Notes: a model not told the origin generated them from the sequence alone. A stretch of 64,000 bases of DNA from Actinomucor elegans (GCA_026027325.1 JAMSLZ010000001.1:4898001-4962000); one strand, 5' to 3'. Counted from the stretch's first letter, positions 12,923-25,831 are shown. Made by a program: numbers and translations.

Positions 12923-14493
12923 ATTAATAGCTTAGGTAATCTATATATTACTGACGATACTTTCATCTTTCATGAACGTCAAACAGGTTTATACTCCAAG
13001 TCCAAATTGATAATTACTCCGGATAATAAACTTTTTACCTCCTATTCCCTGGAAGTATGCTTTTTTTTATTTTTTTTTTTTTATTTTTTTTATTTTTTTT
13101 TTGTTTTGACACTGTTAGGAGATAATGAAAACAAAAAAAAAAAAAAAAAAATAGGAGGATACTAATGACCTGCTGTTGTTGCTGCAATTTCTGTAATATT
13201 TTTTTTTCGAAATTTATCTACAGGGTCAAAAACAAACAATTAGATATCCCTTTTCCCCTTTACCAGTCTGTCTTTTGGCGTATAAAGTTAATACGCGCTT
13301 GTATGCAGCATTTATAAACACAAACAAACTTTTATGATCTTGTATCTACAAAGTAGATATTGCTATTGAAAGAATTCATTATGTAAAAGTGGGCTATTAG
13401 CAAGGACAATAAGTGTAGACCTGTCACTTTTCAGTAAAGACTGAATTTGCCACTCCAAAAAAAAAGAATCGTTCCGCAAGCTATATCCCTAATCAATTAC
13501 CCTTACGATTTACACTACGTTATCGCTCTTCTTGGTATTCTATTATGCAACAACGGTTTTAATACAGACACGGTAACTATACTTTATCCGGAGCTTCCGC
13601 TGGAAAACGGAACAAGACCACTGGGTATACTATTTGATAAAGTTAATAGATACAGTAACTTGTTTTGAGTATAAATTGTTAATTAGATATGACATTTGGC
13701 TGAGATTGATTAAAAAATCTAGTTGTGATCTATTTACTATGAAATGCATGCACTTTACAGTTAATAATCATCAAACGTAACATGTTTATTGCATTAAAAC
13801 TAAGAAGAAGGTTCTGATGTATTTAACAGTTCAGTGTGAATATGGATTAATTGTTGATGCGACATTATACCAGGATCGATGGAGAGATCTATAGATCTAG
13901 TAAATTTGAAATGTGAAGAATTGAATGCCAATTCCTAATTAATGTATATTCCTTGAGCATTAACTGAACAACAGTTTATTCTTAATGTGAGCACATATTT
14001 TTTTTATGTTTCGACATTAAATCCGAATCAACCAAGGACATAAACATGCTGAAAATGACCGATTTTAGAAATATCATGAAAGCTCAATATTATAATTTTT
14101 TTGTGAAGCCTGAAGATGTTGCTTTGGCTATATTTTCTATTAATAATGCAAGTTTAATGTATTTAATATTATGCTAGATTTTTTTTTTATACAAAATATG
14201 CCAGTTCATGGTCGACTTTCTGAAAGATCCATAGAAATGTGTTATCAAAGGCAATACATAATAGACTTTACGCCATCTTTTTCTGTGTCATTCCATTATG
14301 CATAAACTTGGTTAACATTTGTTTTGTATATCGGTAACTATGTACTATAATAAAAGTTTGAATTAAAGTTCACATCAATTTTAATCTTATAAGTGAAATA
14401 GTAAAACTTGAGGTTATAGTTTGATGGTATCCAGGACACGTCAGAATGCATCATACTATAATTTTGTTTAATATACTTCAAAGTATGCATTGT

Positions 14494-14533
<40 letters not shown>

Positions 14534-14630
14534 TGTACTTAGAAGGGCCAAGTAACTAAGCTTCATCAGAGGATTGTAAATAGATTAAATGAGAAATAAC
14601 TGCTAGTTTTCATCAAAAATGAATATATGC

Positions 14631-14780
14631 CCAAGTATGCGAGCTGGAAAAAAAAAGCTTGTTCAAACAGTAACTGTAACATGGGATATTCTAAACTACA
14701 ATTGATGACAGCGATATTACAGTATTACTGTGAATCGTCTCTTTAATGATAAGTATCGAAATAATCTCATAGTTAATAAT
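14631..14780. repeat. Worn dispersed repeat, copy A
   Basis: Contains CTTGTTCAAACAGTAACTGTAACAT followed by TATTACTGTGAATCGTCTCTTTAATGAT in outline. The same order occurs at 15419-15560 (TTGTTCAAACAGCAACTATA then CACCTCTTTAATAATG). Divergence is high, so this is an old element of unknown class. Confidence 0.6.
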
Positions 14781-15418
14781 TATCAAATACAATGTATTCA
14801 TTGAGCTAAAGTTGAACACAAACTCTAATGGAAATAGCTGCTTATTCTGAATAAAGACTGTTTGATGCGATATTAAATTGAGATTAGTCAGGTTTATAGA
14901 CCTAGTACAATACATTACATGTAATCTAATGTATAAAGTGTAGTATATCAATAAATTTCAACAGAATAATGATCCTATTGAACAAGACAGTCTATTCTGA
15001 ACAGGAAATAGTCATTGAATGCGATATTAAACAGAAAGTAACTGACTTCGAAAAAAGACTGTAAAGATATATCTAAAAAATTCAAAATGATGGTACTGCC
15101 GTTATCAAAGATAGCTAAATCAATAAATGAAGGTATATAAACATAAATGCAAAATCCAATTATACATATACCTGATGAATATGTAGTCTCATATGTATGC
15201 ACGATTATTTGCTATGATACGTTTGGTTAAATTTATGAGCATGATTATTATTTCTAAATTACCAATAATGGTAGAAACGTCCTTATTATTTACCGCTCTT
15301 AAACCTCGGTAATATCAACAAAGACCTTCAGAGGCATGCTTATATTAAACCTTTATTTAGTATATTCGCAAAGAATTGAAACTAGATTGTAACTGCTAAG
15401 TTGTCGCAGCTAAATGTA

Positions 15419-15560
15419 TGTTCAAGTATGCAACTTGAAGAACGCCTTGTTCAAACAGCAACTATAACATATCAAGCCGCAACTTCCAATAGTAATACCA
15501 CACTATTACTATATATCACCTCTTTAATAATGTGTACTAAAGCAATCATTATACCATCGC
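15419..15560. repeat. Worn dispersed repeat, copy B
   Basis: Diverged counterpart of the segment at 14631-14780 in the same orientation. An 85-codon ORF covering it has no recognisable content and is probably accidental. Confidence 0.6.
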
Positions 15561-16110
15561 TGATACACGCAAAATGCAAAAAAGTACAAGTATGTCAACT
15601 ATCTGATGTAATGAAAGTCAAACAGATAAAGACACCAACTAAAGCTAGGCCTGCGTGATGGACCAGTTTATTTTTATTTTTATTAGAGAAATGACAGACT
15701 GCATTGCGGTCTGCACATAAAACAGGCTCGTCATAAATCCTTTGGGGCCTTTAAAGTAGTATGTCTTTGTACAAATGCCATATTACGTATATAGAAAGGT
15801 ATCAATGCATTACTATTTCCAGCCTCTGTAACCGAAAGGCTCTGATACCTAGAATCACGTACACTATATTATGCTCTTCTTCTTATTATGGCTATTACCA
15901 CAGGGACAAGTGAGTCATTCATTACAGCGCAGTATCTCCTCTACCCAACTAAGCTTTGAATATACTACAAGCTTGACAATCTTACAAAAAAAAAAAAAAA
16001 AAAGAATAGTTCTGATTGGCCAGTCATCATTTGCGTCCTAATATCATCATTTCTCGAGGAAAATCTTGACAATGCTTTTATTTCTTTCTTTCTTTCTTAT
16101 CATATACTAA

Positions 16111-18067
16111 ATGAATACCTTCGATTCTCAACACGCTTCTCTTATTGATTATGGAGAAGACTCACTTGAATCTAATCCCTTTGCAGACACTCCTTCACAA
16201 CGTGAATCAACGATTAGCGAACCTTCATTCTCACAGCAACCCATAGTAGCCACCGCAACAAATACTGAGCTTAATACAAACCAGCTTGAACCAGAAGGAC
16301 TATTTGAAGACGAAAATATTTATACACTAAAGGAAGAACAAAACCAAGACAAGACGAGTGAGCAACCGTCACCAACCCAAATAAATACGGGAGATTTGGT
16401 AACAAATCAACTTGACGAATTAACTCTTGATTCCCCCTCTCAAATGGAACAGCATGAACACTATCAGCAACCAGAAGAAACCGAAACAGATACCCAAGTA
16501 TGTTTTACTTTTTTTTTTAACCGTCATTTACCATTACTTGGTTCTGACGCTTTTAATAGTCAGAATCTTTGCAAGTCCCTAAAAGCGGTTCTCGACCTTA
16601 TTTCGAGGTATCCATTGAAGATCCGCAGAAAGTAGGCGATGCCATTAATGCACATATCATATATAAAGTTCGAACCAAGGTAGAAAAGCACAGCATAAAA
16701 AACCATAGACTATAAGAATAACTCCATTTATCTGTATTAGACAAACTCTCCTTCCTTTCGATCCTCTGAATTCGTTGTAGCAAGACGATATCGAGATTTT
16801 CTATGGCTGTATAATCAACTGACACTTGGTAATCCTGGTGTCATTGTTCCTCCTGTCCCTGAAAAACATGCTCTAGGTTAATACATGCACAAAGGCATTT
16901 ACTGTATTTATTAACACACATATTAGGTCGCTTCCAAGACGACTTTGTTGAATCTAGAAGGGTAGCATTGGAACGCTGCTTACAAAAGATTGTCGCTCAT
17001 CCTATGCTATACGGCGATCCAGATCTAAAAGTGTTTTTGGAAAGTGAATCATTTAACGTAGAGGTAGGATATGTGCCTGGCAATGTTTTCTAAAAGTTAA
17101 ATATGGTTCTGTATAGAAACGACAAAGAAGAGCAGAGCCAGAAAATTCAAAAATGAGCTTTATGCGATCGTTTGGAGAGACCATCTCCAATGCGGCAACG
17201 AGTCCCTTTTCAAAGTTTGTAGAGATTGATGAATGGTTCGAGTCGAAAAAGAATCAGTTGGACGCGTTAGAGGCTCAACTGAAAGGATTGTTAAAGAGTG
17301 TAGAGGGCGTCGTAAAGCAGAGAAAAGGTAGCTTTCTTTCAATTACTTTTTCTTGTATAATTAATCTTGAATAGAACTTGGGTCTGCCACTTCTGACTTT
17401 GGCGAAAGCATGTTTCCACTCGCTTCTGCAGAGTTGAATCGAAATCTATCAACGCATTTGATGGTATTGGGCGAAATACAAAAGAAAATGAAGGATCTCC
17501 ATGAGCAGCAAGCTCAATATGATATAATCTCGCTAGAAAATACGATTGATGAATATATTCGTATTATTGGTTCTATCCGAGTAAGTACCGTTTTAGTTTG
17601 AGATGTTATTATACTAATATTCTACATAGCTTGCTTTCAATGCCAGAGTGAAAGCATACCAAACATATCAGCAGGCAGACTCTGAATTACAAAAGAGGAT
17701 CAGTGTGTTTGAAAAGCAAAAGGTGCAACTAAAGAACAAACCTGAAAAGCTGACTTCTCACCAACAAGAAGTCAACGAAATGAAGAGTAGAGTAGAAGAA
17801 TTGGAGCAGGACTTTCAGGATATTTCCAAATTGATCAAAAATGAATTGGATCGTTTTGACAAAGAAAAAGTGGAAGATTTCCGTGATAGTGTTGAGCAGT
17901 TTTTACGTAGTATGATTGAACACCAAAAACAAATCATTTCGTTATGGGAGACCTATTTTGAACAAACTGAAGGCTTGACTGATGAAGAAGAGGAGGGCCA
18001 AAACCAAGAAGATCAGGAGCAGCAGCTGCAGGTTCATGACAATGAATCGACCGAGCAAATGCAATAA
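16111..18067 (+). CDS. VPS5: Sorting nexin Vps5 (SNX1/2-type, PX-BAR retromer subunit)
   Basis: Seven exons (16111-16497, 16560-16679, 16741-16876, 16927-17063, 17117-17327, 17375-17580, 17630-18067) join in frame to 544 residues. The first ~130 residues are acidic and disordered (contains SNPFADTPSQ). A PX domain follows, with YFEVSIEDPQKVG, YKVRTKTNSPSFRSSEF, the phosphoinositide-binding VVARRYRDFLWLY, PPVPEKHALGRFQDDFVESR and an ALERCLQKIVAHP end. The last ~300 residues form a BAR coiled-coil region (FSKFVEIDEWFESKKNQL, then LGEIQKKMKDL, RISVFEKQKVQLKNKPEKL, FDKEKVEDFRDSVEQFL). Vps5 pairs with Vps17 to tubulate endosomal membrane for retromer-mediated endosome-to-Golgi retrieval. It ends with a Glu/Gln-rich tail. 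Confidence 0.93.
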
Positions 18068-18699
18068 TCTCCTATATATGACTTTAATGATGATATTGAT
18101 CAGAGCTGATGGTAATAAAAATGCGTTTTTGAACCATATTATGCACCCACCGTATTTTTTAAAAATTAAACATTTGAAGGCCATTTGCTGTGGAGAGGAG
18201 GAGCTTGAATATCAATATGGGTTGAAACAAAAAGATGCTAGTATACTGTATAATTGATGAATTAAACGAGACAGTCACATAAACTACATGTGTTATTAAG
18301 GCTTGATTCAATTCAATTAATATGTGGAGTATTGTCAATTGCGATTCGATTTTTTCTATAAACTTGTTTTGGAAACAACACTGTACCATAAGAGGTAATG
18401 GAGTTAACGATAGTGAAATAAGCCTATGGGGAAAGCCGAACATTAGCTGGAGATTTAAGGTGAAGCAGCATACTATAGATATTGTTCAAGCTAATAGTTT
18501 CGGAAGAAACTGCATCATCGTAACTTTTCTTCTGTTGGTCTTCCTGCGATATTTGAGCGCTTTCCGAATGAATGTGTGTCAAAGTATGCTCAAAACATTT
18601 TTATCAACTGAAATGTCTTTTATTCACTAGGATAGATGGTAGTTTTTATGCTTTCGTTCTAATTTACACAAGTATAGAATGACTTGGAGAATACTATGC

Positions 18700-18734
<35 letters not shown>

Positions 18735-19323
18735 AAAAAAAAAGTTGAGCTTTGAGCATTAAACAAAATCAACTAAAATAATCACAGCCTCTTCAATAAT
18801 TGAAAAATGGAGCTTAACCTTTACATATCATATATGTATACTTTTATATGAATCAAAGATGCACCTCATCCTGTCAACTTTCAATTGACGATCCTTTTTT
18901 GATAATGTGGACGCCGCTTCAAGAAATGGTTTTTAATATATGTAAATTGAGCACACGTGAAAAGGGTATCCAAGCATCTTTTTGACAATAGAAACTTGAA
19001 CTATCAGCATGATATAGTTTTCAAGTAACTCCAAATATTAGATAGGTATTTTAGTACTTGTATAGTTAAGCGGTCAATTAAATTTTAAAAGTGCCTTGAT
19101 AATAGACTATGCATTTACCTAAACATTTTTCTTTGCTAGATGCGCATCAAGAGAATTTTCGTCGCCTCAAGTTGGTAATGATGATAATAATAATTTTAAA
19201 CATTTAATATCCGCCATCCAATCAAGTATCCAGAAGCGGATATTCAATCCACTTTGCTTTTGGTGTGGAATAATAGTTGCGAATGCTGTCTGCCCTTCTT
19301 TTTCTAATTAAACCGTATACACC
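18068..19323. other. Intergenic; Vps5 3' side and RET3 promoter side
   Basis: No gene recognised. There is a T31 run at about 18702-18733. Small ORFs near 18159-18640 have no recognisable content. Confidence 0.5.
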
Positions 19324-20027
19324 ATGGTCAATCTCTCTTTATATTCCATCAAGGCTGTCATCTTGCTCGATGCGGAGGGCAATCGCGTTTTAGCCAAGTA
19401 CTACGGCACAGAACAATCTACACTTAAACAGCAAAAGCAATTTGAAAAGGGATTATTCGACAAAACCAAGCGCGCGCAAGGTAAATTCAGATGAAAACAT
19501 AAAGAACGCGAACACATCAATAATCTTGGACATAGGCGAAGTCATCTTGTATGATAATCAAGTCGTTTTATATCGCTCGAATATCGATATCTTTTTCTAT
19601 GTTGTTGGTTCAATGGAGGAGAACGAGTTGATTTTGTTGAGCATGTTGAATGCTTTCTATGATGCTGTTTCGACCTTATTAAGGTAAGATCACCGTATGA
19701 TCGATATTAAATCAAGAGAGTTATTAATAGCGCAAACATAACAGATATCAAGTTGAAAAGCGTTCTATTATGGATAATTTGGATTTAGTTATTCTTTGTC
19801 TTGATGAAACAGTGGATGGAGGGTAAAAATTACGCGATATATACAATTTTCAAGATCCTAAAACTCTTTTCTTTGATAGCATTATATTGGAAACAGATTC
19901 AAATGCGATTGTCAGTCGAGTATCTAAACCACGTATGGACATGGTTGATATTCCTTTCTCTGAACAAACTTTGATGCAGGCTTATCAAACAGCAAAGGAC
20001 AAATTTGCCAATCAGTTATTGAGATAG
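19324..20027 (+). CDS. RET3: Coatomer (COPI) zeta subunit
   Basis: Four exons (19324-19480, 19536-19683, 19745-19822, 19880-20027) give 176 residues, the usual zeta-COP length. It opens [20 protein letters not shown] and continues with [26 protein letters not shown], then [19 protein letters not shown] and [19 protein letters not shown]. The end has [34 protein letters not shown] and [20 protein letters not shown]. This is the longin-like clathrin-adaptor small chain fold. It is a core subunit of the COPI coat on Golgi-to-ER vesicles, pairing with gamma-COP. The first ATG is the family start. Confidence 0.95.
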
Positions 20028-20868
20028 ATATATTTGAATAAAAAGAATTCCTCCAAAATCGGGTTTAATACAGAAGCAACAGACGTAGTATATTTGAAGC
20101 TTTGACTGGGTATAACAAATGTTGCGTTACATTGAATGGCTTGTATACTCTTGAAGTGACAGTAAAGAGCACCAGGTCGGATAATATATCATAGCAAGAT
20201 ACACGTTATCATGAACATGATAGGTTTCTCGACATTGAGAATCAACAAAGCAAAGCGTTATAGTATGCATTAGCACTTTCCATATGGTTAATGCTCTGCC
20301 ATTTGTACAAAAGTATTATACTTTTAATAAACCTCAGCAATCTGTTACGTAGCCATGTCTTGCTTACAAAGTACCACGCAGCAAGTTGCATCAATGTTGG
20401 AAAAAGTAGAGTCATAAAATAATCTTGAATTATAGTTGGCGTCATTTATATGTCTAACGTTCATTTTATGAAACTGTCAGTATTCATAATACTTTGTACT
20501 CTTTTGCGTGTACTGGTAATGTTATAGGATTATATAAAATACATATAAACCAGACCGAATGATCTATACATTTCTCAGCTGATTTTGGTCCAAGGTCGCA
20601 TCTAATAAGTGCCATATAAGCAGAATAAGCAGCTATATATATATATATATATTAGAAGGTGTGATTTGATTAATATACTTTGCGCAGTGGTGTTGAAGCA
20701 GCTATACCCAGCTAAAGCTTTGACATGTTACGCCTGGGCCAATCTCTTGCGGGATTAAAAAACAGCTCTTAAAAGTCAAGGAAATAAGAGATTCACGCGT
20801 TTTATAATTTAAAGATTCCGCGTTTTAATTTTGGTGGTTCGTAGCTTTCGATCTTGTTATACACAACC
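20028..20868. other. Intergenic with worn dispersed repeat
   Basis: No gene recognised. CTCAGCTGATTTTGGTCCAA near 20,576 matches a phrase at about 8714. A TA run lies near 20636-20652. TTTGACATGTTACGCC (about 20,721) is shared in diverged form with the region near 30,989. Confidence 0.45.
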
Positions 20869-21033
20869 ATGAGATTAAATGAAGGTAATAAATACATTGC
20901 CATCACAAAGCTTCAACTGATAAGATCTCTTGTAGATACTTTCCACGATGAGCGCGATAATCAAGAAGACGATTTCGTTGAGGACGATCAGCTTGTAAAA
21001 AATTTACTCCACAGATCTAAAAAGAATCAATAG
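20869..21033 (+). other. Upstream ORF or alternative first exon before CENP-I
   Basis: ATG AGA TTA AAT GAA G with a GTAATA donor splices at TTGTAG into a 30-codon acidic stretch (contains ERDNQEDDFVEDD) that ends at TAG just before the CENP-I start codon (TAGTAATG). If the donor instead uses the acceptor AATAG at 21033, the leader joins in frame to the CENP-I ATG. So this is either a regulatory upstream ORF or an alternative N-terminus. The acidic composition looks coding. Confidence 0.4.
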
Positions 21034-21035
21034 TA

Positions 21036-23947
21036 ATGATTGACACTATCGATAATTTGATACGAGATCGTTTAGCTGTATTTGCTACAGGTATTGCAAG
21101 GAAAAAAGCTACACAGACTTGCTTTGATTAGAACTGTTTTTTTCCCCCAGGGACTGTAAAGGTATCTGGTTCGAATTTTAGAAAGTTCACAACCATAATA
21201 CCACTCATCGATAAGTTCGGTCTTTTGACGCATCAATTCAACACGTTGTTCCAAATGATTTTAAGCGGTAACATGGGACCTGATCGTTCAAAAACTTTGG
21301 TTTCATGCTTATTACCAAGAGGAGATATTGCTGAGGATTATGTTATGCGCATCATTGGCTCTTTGTCCAATAAAGAGATGGACGCGAAAGTCAAAGTAAG
21401 GATGGTGGCCAATCCAGTATGGCATACATACTTACGATATACACATATATATATACACACATATATTTAGATACTACTATTGAAATGGTCTATCACAATG
21501 TTTGATATTGTCGAGACGAAAGAAAAACTCAGAAAGCTATACCATGTGCTATTTCATTATTTGACTTATGCTTCCTTGAGGTGAAAGCAAGTGTGTACAT
21601 TTTGCAACATGATACTTATTTCGTCTTACCAATAGACCATATATTTGCCATTTGCTTTATTTCCTTACGCACAAAGAACATGTCACAAAATATAGAATCA
21701 GGATACTGTAAGCTACAGCATGATTGGCATCAGGCATGATTTAACTTTTATTCTTAGAAATGAATTGATTGAAAGTGAACAAGATAATAAGGAGCTGATA
21801 GGTCTTTTAATGGTATATCAAACGTATAATCTTGATATTTCAGTGCCAGTAAATGTTCGACTTAAGAATGCCTTTGTATTTGAGGTAAATTTGTGATTGA
21901 TCTTGATTTGACTTGAGCTCATCTCCTTTTTCTTTTTATAAATCAGAATCCATACCCGCAGCTCAAAACCAGTTTGGTTAGCATACGACGCTTCTGGAAG
22001 AACCAGCTCGATACAACTCGCGATGTGCATAAATCAGCGTTTCAATTACCATCAAAGAAGAAACCGAAGGCCAAATCCAAGAAAGAACCTACAGAGGTAA
22101 GATTAAAAAAATTGGTTGTGGGTGTACTAACGGGGGGGTTTTTTTATATTTTATTTACAGGGTAAATTGAAGGAATTAGATGTGATGGACATTACACGTA
22201 TTGCTAGCAATATCGAGAACTTGGAAATGCCGGATCAATTAAGCCTTGTTCTAGAGGATAGAAGTTTGCAGCATATTCTTATTGGTAATCCTAATGGTAC
22301 GTTGTAATGAAATGGTTTGAAGGGATAATAAACCAAGTGTTATTATAATAGATGTAGTGATTGCGCGCCTCACCTATTGGCTAACCCAGAAATTATTGGA
22401 TATGATGCGGTGGAATAACAGTAAAGACGAACTACATCATACATTGATCAAGCTTGTACAATTTGCTCGGTTCACAAAGGTGAATAAACACTAAAAAAAA
22501 AAAAAAAAAAGATTGGTTAGATTTACCACACTTTAACCATGATTTCTGTTAGTCTCATTTACCTGTTATCGAGCATTTTCTCGCTAAATACCTAAAGACA
22601 TGGAATGGATTCGAGTTTGAAGACGAGATATTTGAGTTGATTACGTATCTGAAACCAGCTGATTTCAAAGGTAAGCTCAATGTATGCATAGATGATTTAA
22701 CCTAAAAAAAAAAACCGACGGCTAGATCTGTACCTGAACTTGTTAAAGCCCCTATATCGACTGTATATTGTTTCCAATGTTACTTGGAAAGCCAAGCTCA
22801 TTTTTTGCTATACTGAAATGTTGAAGAATTGGGCACTTTTAGACTGGAATCGTCACACACAAATGAAAAAAGAAGAAGCAGATGTGGATCATGTGTAAAG
22901 TATACATATAGCTTGTTTATAGCGATATCGGCTTACCTATTCTTGATAGCACTACTTTGTTTGATGATTTATCGTTCGATGTTGATTATTTCAGTACCAT
23001 ACAAAAACTAGTGGAGCATGTCGATCGTCTCTGTGTGATGGGCTTATTGGCGGAACAGGATCATCTACTATTACAGCATGCCAGTCTAAGTTTCTTTGAG
23101 CTAGTATCTACCATGTCACTGCAAGACGATATTCCTGATATCATTATTCCTGCAGCTGCGTTTGTACACCGTCATTTTTTTTCAACTTCGGCTATGGCTG
23201 TCAGTCGAATTTGTGGTATCGTTTGTCGGTACAAGGATGCTTTTGAAAAGAATGATTTGAAATCGGTAGATTGGATGTCGAAACATACACCTGAATATCT
23301 TCATCATTTCAATAGTTACATGATGGATATCTGTAATTCATTATGGAGGAACTTGGGATTGACCAGCCAAGGGCAAAATCAATCACCCTTTTCTTTAACA
23401 GAGCAAGTATACTGTACCTTATTTTTTTATATTGGAAACTTGACTTATTTGTATTTGTATAGTAATAACATTCAAGATTTGAATAAAATATGCGAAAACA
23501 GAGGCGTACTAGCTAACAATGTACTCTCCATTACTCACTCGGCAGCTCTGGCAGGATTCTCAAAACGATTCATGACTGCAAGTACTTGTTAGAATATGAT
23601 ACATATGATATATTGACTCGTATAGTGTAGACGCTGGAAGAGCAAGAGGGATCTGAAGTTAGACATGATAAACCTGTTACAGCTGTTTTTCTAAAGCAAC
23701 TGGAAGAGGTATAGATGAAAATTACACACACACAAAAAAAAAAAAACGTTTTTAACCTTACTGGATGTAGGAGAATGGCATTTCAGTAGGATTTTCAGAG
23801 TATCGCGTCGCATATCTAGACTATTTGAATAGTATAGGCTTAAACGGTATACATGATTTGCTCTATGCTTGTATGGGATCTTTGATTCGATTGAAAAGGA
23901 GTTCTTCTTCTACCGCTAATAGCACTACAAGTCTGAAACGTAAATAA
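21036..23947 (+). CDS. CENP-I / Mis6-like inner kinetochore protein, many exons
   Basis: Reassembled from about a dozen short exons; the first are 21036-21090 and 21151 onwards. Conserved landmarks in order: FQMILSGNMGPDRSKTLVSC (about residue 55), LLPRGDIAEDYVMRIIGSL, LLLKWSITMFDIVETKEKL, RPYICHLLYFLTHKEHVTKY (hallmark of CENP-I), NIENLEMPDQLSLVLEDRS with HILIGNPN, RLTYWLTQKLLDMM, and a C-terminal YRVAYLDYLNSIGLNGIHDL. This order matches human CENP-I (KCMIPASAISED, FYRWLVAMFDFID, CPYVCHLLYLLTKKENV, WYLDYLFSQGLQGL). CENP-I is a HEAT-like alpha-solenoid of the CENP-H/I/K/M subcomplex in the constitutive centromere network. The start is uncertain because of a leader ORF just upstream; exon edges in the middle are approximate. 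Confidence 0.82.
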
Positions 23948-24277
23948 AGCTATTTAATGTTACTGCTGTAGCATGCTACACGAACTTGTCAAATAGCACA
24001 GAAAACGCGTATCTGATATACGATTGGTTACTTTCGATGTAAATAAGGAAGCTATACTCGTGTCATTTTTTATCCTCTAATAATTACCTCTGATAACACC
24101 CTCTTCTTTTTCCTCTTTTCTCTCTTTCTCTGTTCTTTTATAATTAGTAGACATTCCTTTATTTCATCCAAAAAAGTAATAATGTAAAATCACTGTTGTA
24201 TCCATTATCATGACCAAGAGACTAACCGTACATGTTTTCTCCCCCCCCCCTTTTTTTTAATCGTGTTAGAACTTAAT

Positions 24278-25831
24278 ATGAGAGAAATCATTCACGTTCA
24301 AGTTGGTAAGTCGTATATATAAATAAAAAGAGATTGCGACAAGAGAGATAGTGTATGGCAAAAGACCTGGTTTCCATTATATGAAATCAGAATACACGAT
24401 GCTTCTTAGATACAAAGGAATCAGGTCTTAGGAGAAAAAGGAGGGGCTTACATTATACTCTTGTTGTGTGCTACAAAACAATAGAACTTACCTTTATTCT
24501 GAATAGGTCAGTGTGGTAACCAAATCGGTCAAAAGTTCTGGGAAACCATCTCTCAAGAACACGGTCTTGACACTAACGGCACTTATGCTGGCGATAACGA
24601 TCTTCAACTCGAGCGTATCAATGTGTTTTATAACGAAGGTTCCAAGGGACAATATGTCCCTCGTTCCGTTTTGGTTGATTTAGAACCTGCTACCATGGAT
24701 TCCGTTCGTTCTAGCCCTTATGGTAAGCTTTTCCGTCCTGATAACTTCATCTTTGGTCAAAATGGTGCTGGTAACTCTTGGGCCAGAGGTTATTATACAG
24801 AAGGTGCCGAGTTGGTCGAGCAAGTTTTGGATGTTGTCCGTAAGGAGGCTGAACATACCGACTGTCTTCAAGGTTTCCAATTAGCTCACTCTCTTGGTGG
24901 TGGTACTGGTTCCGGTTTGGGTTCTCTTTTATTGAGCAAAATCCGTGAAGAATATCCTGATCGTATGCTTTGTACTTACTCTGTTGTACCTTCTCCCAAG
25001 GTCTCTGATACTGTTGTTGAACCCTATAACGCTGTTTTGTCTGTTCATCAACTCGTCGAGAACTGTGATGCTACTTTCTGTATTGATAACGAAGCCCTTT
25101 ACGATATTTGTTTCCGTACTTTGAAGTTGAATAATCCTGGTTATGGCCAATTGAACGAGTTGGTCTCTACTGTCATGTCTGGTGTTTCTACCAGCTTGCG
25201 TTTCCCTGGTCAGTTGAACAGTGATTTGAGAAAATTGTTTGTCAACATGGTTCCTTTCCCTCGTCTTCACTTCTTTATGGTTGGCTTTGCTCCTTTGACC
25301 GCTTTTGGTTCTCAACAGTACCGTAACTTGAGTGTGCCCGAATTGACTGCTCAAATGTTTGATGCCCGTAACATGATGGCTGCTTCCGATCCTCGTCACG
25401 GTCGTTACTTGACTGTTGCTACCATCTTCCGTGGTCGTTTGTCCACCAAGGAAGTCGAGAATCAAATGTTGGCTGTCCAACAAAAGAACTCTTCTTACTT
25501 TGTTGAATGGATCCCTAACGGTGTTAAGACTTCTCTCTGTGATATTCCTCCTGTTGGTTTGAAGATGTCTGGTACTTTTATTGGTAACAGTACTGCCATT
25601 CAAGAATTGTTCAAGCGTGTCAACGAGCAATTCACTGCCATGTTTAGAAGAAAGGCTTTCTTGCATTGGTATACTGGTGAGGGTATGGATGAGATGGAGT
25701 TCACTGAAGCTGAATCCAATATGAACGATTTGGTTTCTGAATATCAACAATACCAAGAAGCTACAGCTGATGATGAGCTTATGGAAGATGAGGATTATCT
25801 CGAGGAAGATGAAATTCTCGAAGAAGAATAA
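24278..25831 (+). CDS. Beta-tubulin
   Basis: Two exons (24278-24305; 24507-25831) give 450 residues. The intron (201 bases) splits the tenth codon, after MREIIHVQV. The MREI autoregulation tetrapeptide, QCGNQIG, the GTP signature GGGTGSG (about 141-147), the [18 protein letters not shown] block and an acidic tail ([14 protein letters not shown]) are present. Codon use is C/T-biased and unlike the neighbours, as in highly expressed genes. Unusual positions: Ala198, Thr199, Phe200 (most fungi have Glu198), Tyr167 (usually Phe), Cys165, and Ser239 in place of the near-universal Cys. Ala198 and Tyr167 equal known benzimidazole-resistance states. It polymerises with alpha-tubulin into microtubules. 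A C10/T8 pyrimidine tract precedes the ATG by about 20 bases. Confidence 0.98.

Larger units (their letters stand above)
12709..16110. other. Long intergenic region with microsatellites and worn repeats
   Basis: No gene recognised over 3.4 kb. It holds AT/GT microsatellites (about 12837-12922), T-rich runs (13058-13102), an A run (13131-13151), a TA dinucleotide run (about 14498-14531) and an A run (15985-16003). The segments near 14631-14780 and 15419-15560 are diverged copies of one another. Confidence 0.5.

Noticed and set aside
15401..15658. 85-codon ORF as a gene
   Set aside because: It lies in a worn dispersed repeat whose other copy (14,631) is not open.
24929..25756. 275-codon minus-strand ORF opposite the tubulin gene
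   Set aside because: Antisense shadow caused by the biased codons of beta-tubulin.
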